From DASUPK01 sp963728875 (GTDB lineage: Bacteria > Actinomycetota > Thermoleophilia > Solirubrobacterales > 70-9): a stretch of 64,000 nucleotides of DNA. Positions 7,393 through 15,104 of this stretch are shown in pieces. The translations under genes were made by a program, and so were the position numbers. The stretch is taken from assembly GCA_963728875.1 (NCBI GenBank), contig CAVSLJ010000003.1:434001-498000 (forward strand). The letters are read 5' to 3'. Below the pieces are notes generated by a model. The model saw only the letters and a list, made by a program, of their open reading frames with translations. It ran no database searches and was not told the DNA's origin. Position 1 is the stretch's first letter, and each line of letters starts with the position of its first letter.

Positions 7393-7901
7393 CCCCCGCC
7401 TAGTCGCTTCCAGAACCTGACGTACTCGCGCTCGTGGCCGATGCCGGCCTCGATCGCGTGCACGATGCCCCGGGGCGCCTTCATGCGGAGGCACTCCTCC
7501 AGCTGGGCCTCGTACTCGCGCAGTTTCTCCTCGTGAGCCGCGAGCTGCTGCGGGGCGAGCGTCTTCGGGTCCGCCCCGAAGAACAGCTTGAGCAGGCCGG
7601 CGTCCCTCAGCTCATAGAGCTCACCGGTCGGCTCGGCGCGCCAGCGATCGAGGTCGTCGGAGCCGTCCTTCGTGAGCCGGTAGATGCGGCGGCGCCGGCC
7701 CGACTCCTCGCGCCTCTCGGAGAGCAGTCCGGCCTCGGCGAGCCGCGCGCACTCAGAATAGAGCTGCGTGTGGGGCAGCGACCAGAACTGGCCGACGCCC
7801 GCGGCGACCGCCCGCTTGAGGTCGTACGGCGAGGCGGGCTCCATCTGCTCGATCAGACCGAGCACCACGTACGAGGTGGGTGTGAGGCGTGTCGTTGCCA
7901 T
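7389..7901 (-). CDS. PadR-family transcriptional regulator
   Basis: A 170-residue PadR repressor. The N-terminal winged helix is TPTSYVVLGLIEQMEPASPYDLKRAV, followed by the PadR pattern FWSLPHTQLYSECARLAEAGLL and the wing RRRRIYRLTKDG; the C-terminal half is the helical dimerisation domain. It is transcribed divergently from the carotenoid oxygenase gene at 7960 with a 58-bp gap containing an inverted repeat, so control of that gene and of itself is the obvious hypothesis. Effector unknown. Confidence 0.9.
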   Translation of the reverse strand: MATTRLTPTSYVVLGLIEQMEPASPYDLKRAVAAGVGQFWSLPHTQLYSECARLAEAGLLSERREESGRRRRIYRLTKDGSDDLDRWRAEPTGELYELRDAGLLKLFFGADPKTLAPQQLAAHEEKLREYEAQLEECLRMKAPRGIVHAIEAGIGHEREYVRFWKRLGGG

Positions 7902-7914
7902 TTCGCAGCAGGAT

Positions 7915-7933
7915 ACGATACAGTCCGGATCGT
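7915..7933. promoter_or_regulatory. Candidate PadR operator
   Basis: ACGAT-N9-ATCGT inverted repeat in the 58-bp gap between the PadR gene and the carotenoid oxygenase gene. It overlaps possible -10 sequences (TACGAT at 7914-7919). PadR proteins usually bind dyads of this spacing next to their own gene. Inference from position and symmetry only. Confidence 0.45.
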
Positions 7934-7959
7934 TCGGATTGAACTATTGAGGAGGAGAC

Positions 7960-9375
7960 ATGAGCCAGGTCGCCGACGCCACCGCCCAGACTGCCGCCAC
8001 TGACCTCACCCGCGGCTTCGAGTCGCTGGATAGCGAGACCCGCTTCGACCGGCTGCCGCTGGAGGGGCGGCTCCCCGACTGGCTCCAGGGGTCGCTGGTC
8101 CGAACCGGGCCTGCGAGATGGGAGGTCGGCGGCCGGAGGATGAACCACTGGTTCGACGGCTACGCGATGCTCCACCGCTTCGGCATTTCGGATGGCGAGG
8201 TCTCCTATGCCAACCGCTTCCTCCAGACGAAGGCCTACCGCGCTGCCGAGGAGAAGGGCGAGATCGTCTACTCCGAGTTCGCTACCGACCCCTGCCGGTC
8301 GCTCTTTGCCCGGGTCTTCTCGATGTTCTCGCCGAAGCTCACCGACAACGCCAACGTGAACCTGGTGAAGCTCGGCGAGCGCTACATCTCGATGACCGAG
8401 ACGCCGATCCCGGTCGAGTTCGACGGGGAAACGCTCGAGACCGTGGGCGTCGCGTACAAGCCGCCGGGGATGCTCACCACGGCCCACCCCCACCTCGATC
8501 GCGCCAGTGGCGGGATGCTCAACTACGCGGCCAAGGTCGGGCCGCGGAACCGCTACCGCTTCTTCCACCTAGGGCCCGACGCCGAGAAGCCACGCGTGAT
8601 CGGCGAGCTGCCGGTGAAGGAGCCGGCCTACATGCACTCGTTCGGGCTAACCGAGCGCTGGCTCGTGCTCGCCGAGTTCCCACTGGTGGTGAACCCGATC
8701 AGCATTCCCCTCTCGGGTCGCCCCTACATAGAGAACTACCGCTGGAAGCCGGAGCTGGGAACCAAGTTCACCCTGATCGACCGGAACACCGGCGAGGCGA
8801 AGGGTCCGTTCGAGACCGATCCCTTCTTCTGCTTCCACCACGTCAACGCGTACGAGGAGAACGGTTCCGTCGTCGTTGACGCCTGCACGTACGAGAGCGC
8901 GCAGATCGTCGAGGATCTCTACCTCGATCGCCTGCGAAAGGGAAAGCCGGCGGACCGCGGGGACATGCGCCGCTTCACGATCGACGTCGCCTCCGGCAAG
9001 GTGGCCAGCGAACAGCTCGCCGAGGGACTCGAGCTGCCGCGGATCAACTACGGCCGCCACAACGAGCGCCCGTACCGCTACGCCTGGGGCGTCGACGCGA
9101 AGTCGGGATGGCTCGACCGGATCATCAAGGTCGATACCGAGACCCGCGAGACGATCGAGTGGAACGAGGACGGCTGCAGCCCCGGCGAGCCCGTCTTCGT
9201 GGCGGCGCCGGACTCAGCCGACGAGGACGCCGGCGTCCTGCTTTCGGTGGTCTTCGATGGCAGGTCGGGGGGCTCGTTCATGCTCGTCCTCGACGCAAAG
9301 GACCTAAGCGAGCTCGGACGGGCGGAGACCCCTCACCACATCCCTTACGGCTTCCACGGCCAGTTCATGAGCTAG
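7960..9375 (+). CDS. Carotenoid oxygenase family (carotenoid/apocarotenoid cleavage dioxygenase)
   Basis: Non-heme iron enzyme of the RPE65/CCD family, 471 residues, cleaving a conjugated double bond of carotenoids, apocarotenoids or stilbenes. The four iron-binding histidines are visible: TTAHPHLD (H176/178), AYMHSFGL (H226), FCFHHVNAYEENG (H293/294) and the C-terminal PYGFHGQF (H466). NHWFDGYAMLHRF is the family N-terminal signature. ATG at 7960 has GGAGGAG 6 nt upstream, a strong ribosome binding site. No signal peptide. No carotenoid biosynthesis genes are in the window, so the substrate cannot be told from context. Confidence 0.93.
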   Translation: MSQVADATAQTAATDLTRGFESLDSETRFDRLPLEGRLPDWLQGSLVRTGPARWEVGGRRMNHWFDGYAMLHRFGISDGEVSYANRFLQTKAYRAAEEKGEIVYSEFATDPCRSLFARVFSMFSPKLTDNANVNLVKLGERYISMTETPIPVEFDGETLETVGVAYKPPGMLTTAHPHLDRASGGMLNYAAKVGPRNRYRFFHLGPDAEKPRVIGELPVKEPAYMHSFGLTERWLVLAEFPLVVNPISIPLSGRPYIENYRWKPELGTKFTLIDRNTGEAKGPFETDPFFCFHHVNAYEENGSVVVDACTYESAQIVEDLYLDRLRKGKPADRGDMRRFTIDVASGKVASEQLAEGLELPRINYGRHNERPYRYAWGVDAKSGWLDRIIKVDTETRETIEWNEDGCSPGEPVFVAAPDSADEDAGVLLSVVFDGRSGGSFMLVLDAKDLSELGRAETPHHIPYGFHGQFMS

Positions 9376-9380
9376 GCGGG

Positions 9381-10898
9381 CTACTTCTTCGCGCAGACCG
9401 GGTCGCTCCTGGTGCAGCGGACCTCGCGCCCCGCGTTGACGAAGCTGTAGCGCCGGGTGACCCGCTCATAGGCGCCGATGTCGTTTCGATCCGGTCGAGC
9501 GACGCCGCGTTCGTCCGTGCCACTGGCCGACTCGAAGGCGTGGTCGATGGCCCTCGAGCCACGAAGCAGCGCGATCGTCCGCAGGGGACGGCCGTAGGTC
9601 CAGTGCCTGGCGCCGCCGTTGTCGGCGAGCTTGCCCAGCCCCAGGCGGCCGCCGAAGAGGTCACCCGCGCCGAAGCCCAGGCAGCCGTGGGCATCGCCGA
9701 TCAGGTTGTGACCGCGCGAGGCGACGCTCGACCCGACGCTGCAATCGGAGGGGGTGGCGCCGGCGAGGTTGAGCGCCAGGATCGTGTTCCCCACGCTGAC
9801 GGTGTCGCCGTTACCCAGGTACAGGCCTCCGCCCAATCGGCCCGCGGCCGCTGCATTGCGGGCGAGGGTGACGCTCTCGATTTCGGTGGTCGACTGCCCG
9901 CCCGGCGCCGCGATCCCGCCGCCGTCGGCGCCTGCACGATTGTTCGCGATCGTCGAAATGGCCGCGAACAGCCCCTTGTCCCCCGTGACCGGGCCGCCCC
10001 CCGGGGCGGTCGTATAGACGCCGCCGCCGGAGAGCGCAGCGCGGTTCCCGGAGATCGTCGACCAATCGAAGCCGCTCGAACCGGCCCCACTGAGTGCGAT
10101 TCCGCCTCCGTTCTCACCCGATCGGTTGTCGGCGATGGTGGAGTAGCGGATCGAGAAGCCTGAGCCGAAGAGCGCGCCCCCGGAGCCCCCGGCGGTGTTG
10201 TGGGTGATCCTGAGCTTGTCCATCGCCAGGAACCTCCTCGGGGCGCTCTCCACGTACAGCGCACCACCGTTCCCAGCGGCACGGTTTCCCTTGATCAGCA
10301 CACCGTTCATTCCGCCGTTGAAGGTCGGTTCGGAAAGTGTGGTGGCGAAAGCGCCGCCGTTGCCGTCGGCGACGTTGTCGACCAGGCGGCTCTTGCTGTG
10401 GAGCTTGAGCACTCCCCCGCGGATCGCCCCGCCATTCCCATCGTCGCCGGCCGCCCTGCGGGCATGCCCACCTCTGACCACTGTCCAGACCAACCTCAGG
10501 GTGGTCGCGTGAATGTCGAAGACGCGGTCGATGTCGTTGCCGTCGATCACGGCCAGCTTCGTGCCGCGATGGCGCCTCCTGGTCCCGATGAGCCCCTTGG
10601 TCCCCACCAACACCGGGGCCGTCACGTCGAGGTCACCAGTTAGGGCGGCATCCTCGCCTGGTCCGGGCCGAGTGAGTTTGTAGTGCCTGCCCGGGCGCAG
10701 CAGGATCGTCGAGGAGCCCGCGTTGCCGGCGGCGTTGGCCGCGATCACCGCCTCGCGCAGCGAACAGTCCTTCGACTTGCACCCGTTGGGCACTGGGTCA
10801 TCCGTGCGGGTGGGCTTGTAGGTGGCGGCGGAGCTGGTGGAGACCGTCGTGAGCAGTGCGATGGCCGCCAGCAGAGCGGTGATCAAGACGCGTCTCAT
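9381..10898 (-). CDS. Secreted right-handed beta-helix protein with CSLREA motif
   Basis: Exported protein, about 505 residues. A signal peptide (MRRVLITALLAAIALLTT, cleaved near SSAA) is followed by CSLREAVIAANA, the CSLREA domain found at the N-terminus of many secreted parallel beta-helix proteins, then many GNGGA/GGGIA-type coils of a beta-helix (about residues 140-420) and a DERGVARP motif late, as in choice-of-anchor Q proteins. Probably surface-bound; function unknown. I take ATG 10898 because it begins the signal peptide and lies just after TAGGGA; GTG 10916 is in frame upstream. It is downstream of egtD on the same strand. Confidence 0.82.
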   Translation of the reverse strand: MRRVLITALLAAIALLTTVSTSSAATYKPTRTDDPVPNGCKSKDCSLREAVIAANAAGNAGSSTILLRPGRHYKLTRPGPGEDAALTGDLDVTAPVLVGTKGLIGTRRRHRGTKLAVIDGNDIDRVFDIHATTLRLVWTVVRGGHARRAAGDDGNGGAIRGGVLKLHSKSRLVDNVADGNGGAFATTLSEPTFNGGMNGVLIKGNRAAGNGGALYVESAPRRFLAMDKLRITHNTAGGSGGALFGSGFSIRYSTIADNRSGENGGGIALSGAGSSGFDWSTISGNRAALSGGGVYTTAPGGGPVTGDKGLFAAISTIANNRAGADGGGIAAPGGQSTTEIESVTLARNAAAAGRLGGGLYLGNGDTVSVGNTILALNLAGATPSDCSVGSSVASRGHNLIGDAHGCLGFGAGDLFGGRLGLGKLADNGGARHWTYGRPLRTIALLRGSRAIDHAFESASGTDERGVARPDRNDIGAYERVTRRYSFVNAGREVRCTRSDPVCAKK

Positions 10899-10958
10899 TT
10901 GCATCCCTACCAACACCGAGACGAGGCCGACGGAGCGATGGCCACCCAGCGGCGCGAG

Positions 10959-11879
10959 CTACACGGCGCGGGCCAGGGAGAGGGCGTAGAGACCCTCGGA
11001 GTCCGTCCACCAGTCGGTGAGCTCGAGACCGGCCTCGGCGTAGATGCCCTCGAGGCCCGGGCGGAGGAACTTGGTGGAGATCTCGGTGCGCATCTCTTCG
11101 CCGGCGCCGAACGGGACCAGCATGTCGAGCGCCGACACGTCCACGACCTGGTTCGACTGGGAGCGCAGCCGGATGTCGACCCAGAGGTTCTCCGGATCCC
11201 AGCGAGCGACGTGCTCGAAGGAGTCGATGTCGAAGTCCGCGTCGAGCTCCTGGTTGAGGACGGAGAGGACGTTCTTGTTGAAATCGGCGGTGACGCCCTT
11301 CGAGTCGTTGTAGGCGGCCTCCAGGACGGCGGGGTCCTTGACCAGGTCCGTGCCGAGCAGGAAGCGATCGTTCGGGTCGAGCAGATTCGCGATCCGGCGG
11401 AGGAACCCGGCCCGCTGGTGCGGGGCGAAGTTGCCGATCGTCCCGCCGAGCAGGGCGATCACCCTGGGTCCACCCACCGGGACCCGCTCGAGATCGAACT
11501 CGAAGTCGCAGACCAGGCCGCGCACGCTGATTCCCTCGTACTCGGCGGCGATGCGCTCCGCCGTGTCGCGGGTGATCTCCTCGGAGATGTCGACCGGGCA
11601 GTAGGTCTCCAGGCAGCCGACCTTTCTCATCGCGTCGAGCAGCACCCGGGTCTTGCGCGCGGAGCCGGAGCCGAGCTCGATCAGGCTGGCCGGGCGGTTG
11701 GCTGCCTCGCAGATGTCGGAGGACCGCGTTTGGAGGATCTCGCGCTCGCAGCGGGTCGGGTAGTACTCCTCCAGCTCGGTGATCTGCTCGAAGAGCTCCG
11801 ATCCGCGCTCGTCGTAGAAGTAGCGCGGCGAGAGCTCCTTGAAGGGACTGGTCAGCCCGGCGCGGACGTCAGCCGCCAT
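10959..11879 (-). CDS. egtD: Histidine N-alpha-methyltransferase EgtD (ergothioneine synthesis)
   Basis: Trimethylates histidine to hercynine with SAM, the first step of ergothioneine synthesis. Hallmarks of the DUF2260/EgtD family are LSPRYFYDERGSELFEQITE near residue 18, EYYPTRCEREIL, SLIELGSGSARKTRVLLDA (SAM site) and LGGTIGNF. It lies 118 nt downstream of egtB in the same direction, forming an egtB-egtD operon. The frame stays open and coding-like upstream of ATG 11879 (reading TDRITVEVNLPPGGPLSG) back to the egtB end but has no ATG, GTG or TTG, so the real N-terminus may be about 20 residues longer. Confidence 0.93.
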   Translation of the reverse strand: MAADVRAGLTSPFKELSPRYFYDERGSELFEQITELEEYYPTRCEREILQTRSSDICEAANRPASLIELGSGSARKTRVLLDAMRKVGCLETYCPVDISEEITRDTAERIAAEYEGISVRGLVCDFEFDLERVPVGGPRVIALLGGTIGNFAPHQRAGFLRRIANLLDPNDRFLLGTDLVKDPAVLEAAYNDSKGVTADFNKNVLSVLNQELDADFDIDSFEHVARWDPENLWVDIRLRSQSNQVVDVSALDMLVPFGAGEEMRTEISTKFLRPGLEGIYAEAGLELTDWWTDSEGLYALSLARAV

Positions 11880-11997
11880 GCCGGAGAGCGGCCCGCCCGG
11901 GGGCAGGTTGACCTCGACGGTGATCCGGTCGGTTGTGTCGGCGGGAGTGATGGCGGGGTCCGGTTCGTCGATTCTTCGTGCTCGTCTCCCGTTCGGA

Positions 11998-13233
11998 TCA
12001 GTCGTTACGCGCGCAGCGGATGCCCGCGAAGATCTGGCGGCGGATGGGCAGATCCCAGTTCCGGAAGCTGGTGCGGATCACGTCGCGGCGAGTCGCCCAG
12101 GCTCCGCCACGCAGGACCTTGTGGGCGTCGCCGAAGAAGACCTCGGAGTACTCCGGGTAGGGGAACGCCGCGAAGCCGGGGTAGGCCGTGAAATCCGAGC
12201 TCGTCCACTCCCAAACGTCCCCCAGCATCTGGACAGCCCCACATTCGGTGCACGAGTCGGCGTAGGCGCCCGCCGGGGCGCAGCCGAACGAGAGCTCGTC
12301 CAGGTTCGCGTGGTCGCGGCTCGCTCCGGCGGCGGCGACCTCCCACTCCGGCTCCGTCGGCAGCCGCTTCCCGGCCCAGCGAGCGAACGCTTCGGCCTCC
12401 TCCCAGGACACGTGGATGACGGGCAGGCTCGGGTCGACGGCCTCGGTCCTCCCCATCGCGGTCCGGACCCAGCCACCCTCCCCGTCCCGCTCCCAGTACA
12501 TCGGCGGACCTCCTCCGGCGTCCTCCATGAAACCCATGTAGGCGCCGTTGGTGACCGGGGTTCGATCGATCAGGAAGGGCGAAAGCTCGACGCGGTGGCG
12601 GGGACGCTCGTTGTCGTAGGCGAAGCCGTTCGGTCCGGCGCCGATCTCATAGGCGCCACCGTCGACGCGGACCATCTCCGGGCCCTCGGTGACCTTCTGC
12701 TCGGCCGCCGAGCCGTCGATCTCCACCGGCTCGTAGGACTCGACCATCTGCAGCACCTGCAGCATCGTCTCGTTGTGCTGGTACTCGTGGGCGAGCAGCA
12801 TCTCGTAGACGAAGCCGTCGGCGAGCAGGGAATCCTCCGAATCCAGGTCGATCTCGCCGAGCACCTCGAGGGTCCGCTCGCGCACCTCGTCCATGTACGG
12901 GCGGACCTCGTCAGCTCGCAGGATCGGCAGCTCGCCGCGGATCTTCCGCGGCTGCTCGATCGCGTCGTAGAGCTCGCCGAGGTCGCCGCGGAGAGGCTCG
13001 CGGCCGCCGATCCGCTGCACGAGCCAGAGCTCCTCGAAGTTGGCGATGTGCCCGAGATCCCAGATCAGCGGGCTGAGGATCGGGTCGTAGACGCGGTTGA
13101 GCTGCTCGTGGGTGAGCGGCTCGACCAGCTTCAGGGTGTGGCGGCGTGCCTCGTCCAGCCGCTCGGCCAGCTCGGCCTTGCGATCGGAAGCGGGACGAGT
13201 ACCACCCTCCGTGGCTGCAGCGACCTCCGCGAT
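11998..13233 (-). CDS. egtB: Hercynine oxygenase EgtB (ergothioneine synthesis), start unclear
   Basis: Iron-dependent sulfoxide synthase that joins hercynine to cysteine or gamma-glutamylcysteine. An N-terminal DinB-like domain carries the metal histidines (DLGHIANFEELW and EYQHNETM), and a C-terminal FGE-sulfatase domain shows VIHVSWEEAEAFARWAGKRL, GDVWEWTSS and KVLRGGAW. An ATG/GTG-based start only exists at GTG 13020, but that would delete the first DinB helix and its His. The frame is open to 13236 and the missing N-terminus (RRHTLKLVEPLTHEQLNRVY, then WDLGHIANFEEL) is clearly coding. ATC at 13233 lies exactly 6 nt after a TAGTCT -10 box (13245-13240), so a leaderless non-canonical AUC start, or a base error, is likely; total about 411 residues. 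Confidence 0.9.
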   Translation of the reverse strand: MAEVAAATEGGTRPASDRKAELAERLDEARRHTLKLVEPLTHEQLNRVYDPILSPLIWDLGHIANFEELWLVQRIGGREPLRGDLGELYDAIEQPRKIRGELPILRADEVRPYMDEVRERTLEVLGEIDLDSEDSLLADGFVYEMLLAHEYQHNETMLQVLQMVESYEPVEIDGSAAEQKVTEGPEMVRVDGGAYEIGAGPNGFAYDNERPRHRVELSPFLIDRTPVTNGAYMGFMEDAGGGPPMYWERDGEGGWVRTAMGRTEAVDPSLPVIHVSWEEAEAFARWAGKRLPTEPEWEVAAAGASRDHANLDELSFGCAPAGAYADSCTECGAVQMLGDVWEWTSSDFTAYPGFAAFPYPEYSEVFFGDAHKVLRGGAWATRRDVIRTSFRNWDLPIRRQIFAGIRCARND

Positions 13234-13288
13234 CGATCAAGACTACCGGGGCACCCTCCTCGTCCGGTGGACGTCCACAGTCGCCGCC

Positions 13289-13765
13289 ATGGGTGGGAGA
13301 GGGCGAATCGGTCTGACGATGATCGTCGCGCTGCTCGCGGGCGCGATCGTCGCGCCGGCGGTCGCGACCTCTGCGGGCCCGGCGGCGAGTCACGGGCGGA
13401 AGTGCAAGAGGAAGCATGGCGTGCGGGGAAGGCGGAACTGCCGGCTCCGAGCGAGGATCACCATCGCCCCTCCGTTCCATGACTTCGGGACCAGCGGCCG
13501 GATCGACAGCGCTCCCACCGACTTCGTGATCAGCAACGCCGGCCGCCGCCCGAGCGGGATTCCCGCTGCTTCGATCAGTGGCTCGGGCTCGCGCTACTTC
13601 CAGATCAACGCGACGACCTGCGCGTCGCCCCTCACCGCGGGAGCAACCTGCACGCTGACCGTCCAGTCCGTCCACAACGACGGGGCCACAGGATGGGCTG
13701 AGCTCAGCGTGAGCGCCGCTCCCGGCGGGAGCGCCTCCGTGCCGCTGATCGTAAATCTCTTTTAG
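13289..13765 (+). CDS. Secreted choice-of-anchor D-type Ig-like protein 1
   Basis: Exported 158-residue protein. Signal peptide (about 1-35), then the basic Cys-bounded cluster KCKRKHGVRGRRNCRLR, then one ASPM/SPD-2/hydin-like (choice-of-anchor D) beta-sandwich starting ITIAPPFHDFG with the paired cysteines of TTCASPL and ATCTLTV. Role in the cell envelope unknown. ATG at 13289 is chosen because it starts the signal peptide. It is divergent from egtB and directly followed by a paralogue. Confidence 0.75.
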   Translation: MGGRGRIGLTMIVALLAGAIVAPAVATSAGPAASHGRKCKRKHGVRGRRNCRLRARITIAPPFHDFGTSGRIDSAPTDFVISNAGRRPSGIPAASISGSGSRYFQINATTCASPLTAGATCTLTVQSVHNDGATGWAELSVSAAPGGSASVPLIVNLF

Positions 13766-13791
13766 GGCCGCCTCCGTATCAGTGGCACCGC

Positions 13792-14289
13792 ATGGATGCC
13801 AGGGGGAAACTCAGCAGCCGGATCGGCGTGGCCGCCCTGGTGGCGTGCCTGGCCGCCGGCGCGTCCACGCTCTCCGCACAGGCTGCCCAGGGCCATCCGG
13901 CGGCAACTGCGGCCAAGAAGTGCAAGAGGAAGCACCACGGCAGGAAACACCGCTGCAAGCGACGGATGCCCGCCCCGGCGACGATCGCGATCTCACCGGC
14001 GAGCCATGACTTCGGGGTCGCACAGATCGGCGGTGAGGATCGGACGTTCACGGTCACCAACCTTGGCGAGTCCCCGAGCGGTGTACCCGTTTCGGGCCTC
14101 ACCCAGACCGGCACCGACTTCTCCATCGCGGCCAACGGCTGCACCACCCCGCTCACCGCGGCCGCGAGCTGCTCGATCGTCGTTCACGTCGGCACGACAG
14201 GCGCAGGACATGTGTCGGCCCTCCTGACGGTGATCGCAATCCCCGGCGGGACAGTCACCGCATCGGTGATGGCCAACATCGAAGCCTGA
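13792..14289 (+). CDS. Secreted choice-of-anchor D-type Ig-like protein 2
   Basis: Paralogue of the preceding gene, 165 residues, 26 bp downstream. Same architecture: signal peptide (about 1-33), basic cluster KKCKRKHHGRKHRCKRRM, then IAISPASHDFGVAQIGG and a single Ig-like domain with NGCTTPLTAAASCSIVV aligned to the same cysteine pair in the first copy. The two copies differ throughout, so the duplication is old. Likely an envelope-associated structural or adhesive protein; no catalytic motif. Confidence 0.75.
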   Translation: MDARGKLSSRIGVAALVACLAAGASTLSAQAAQGHPAATAAKKCKRKHHGRKHRCKRRMPAPATIAISPASHDFGVAQIGGEDRTFTVTNLGESPSGVPVSGLTQTGTDFSIAANGCTTPLTAAASCSIVVHVGTTGAGHVSALLTVIAIPGGTVTASVMANIEA

Positions 14290-14334
14290 CGCTGCAGCCT
14301 CCCCCCGGATCCAGTCAATAAGCTGCCGCCCGCG

Positions 14335-15102
14335 GTGAAGATCGAGGGAGCAAGCGCGCTGGTCGCAGGCGGGGCATCGGGCCTCGGCGCCGCGACGGCG
14401 CGCGCGCTGCATGAGCGCGGCGCCTCCGTCGTGATCGCCGACCTGAACGCCGAGAAGGGCGAGGCCCTCGCGGCGGAGCTGGGCGAGAACGCCGCGTTCA
14501 TGGAGATGAACGTGATGGAGGCCGAACCCGTCCAGGCGGCAGTCGATGCAGCCGCCGACGCGCCCGGCGGGCTGCGGATCTCAGTCTGCTGCGCCGGCAT
14601 CGGCTGGGCCCAGCGCACCGCCTCGAAGCAGGGCCCGCACGACCTCGAGATCTTCCACAACGTCATCAAGGTCAACCTGATCGGCACCTTCAACGTGCTG
14701 CGGCTCGCCTGCACGGCCATGTCGGACAACGAGCCCGACGAGGAGGGCGAGCGCGGAGTCTGCATCAACACCGCCTCGATCGCCGCCTGGGACGGGCAGA
14801 TCGGCCAGGTCGCCTACTCCGCCTCCAAGGGCGGCGTCGTCGGGCTCACGCTTCCTGCCGCCCGCGACATGGCGGGCCGCGGGATTCGCGTCAACACGAT
14901 CGCGCCGGGGCTGTTCGACACGCCGCTGCTCGCCGCCTTGCCGGAGGACCAGCGCCAGGCACTAGGCGCCGGCATCCCCTTCCCCTCGCGGCTCGGCAAG
15001 CCCGAGGAGTACGGGCACCTGGCGTGCGAGATCGTCACCAACACGATGCTGAACGGAGAGGCGATCCGGCTGGACGGCGCCCTCCGGATGCCGCCGCGCT
15101 AG
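14335..15102 (+). CDS. Short-chain dehydrogenase/reductase, 3-hydroxyacyl-CoA dehydrogenase type 2-like
   Basis: NAD(P)-dependent SDR of 255 residues. Cofactor site ASALVAGGASGLGAATARAL at 7-26, VIADLNAEKGEAL with the Asp that prefers NAD, the NAG-equivalent CCAGIGWAQ, and the catalytic Ser/Tyr/Lys in NTASIAAWDGQIGQVAYSASKGG. The overall sequence is closest in style to HSD17B10/3-hydroxy-2-methylbutyryl-CoA dehydrogenases acting in fatty or branched-chain acyl-CoA oxidation. Starts at GTG 14335; convergent with the next gene, whose stop is 2 bp away. Confidence 0.88.
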   Translation: MKIEGASALVAGGASGLGAATARALHERGASVVIADLNAEKGEALAAELGENAAFMEMNVMEAEPVQAAVDAAADAPGGLRISVCCAGIGWAQRTASKQGPHDLEIFHNVIKVNLIGTFNVLRLACTAMSDNEPDEEGERGVCINTASIAAWDGQIGQVAYSASKGGVVGLTLPAARDMAGRGIRVNTIAPGLFDTPLLAALPEDQRQALGAGIPFPSRLGKPEEYGHLACEIVTNTMLNGEAIRLDGALRMPPR

Positions 15103-15104
15103 GT

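Noticed and set aside
11998..13020. egtB taken as starting at GTG 13020
   Set aside because: Removes the DinB N-terminal helix and the His of DLGHIANFEE, which are clearly encoded upstream in the same frame.
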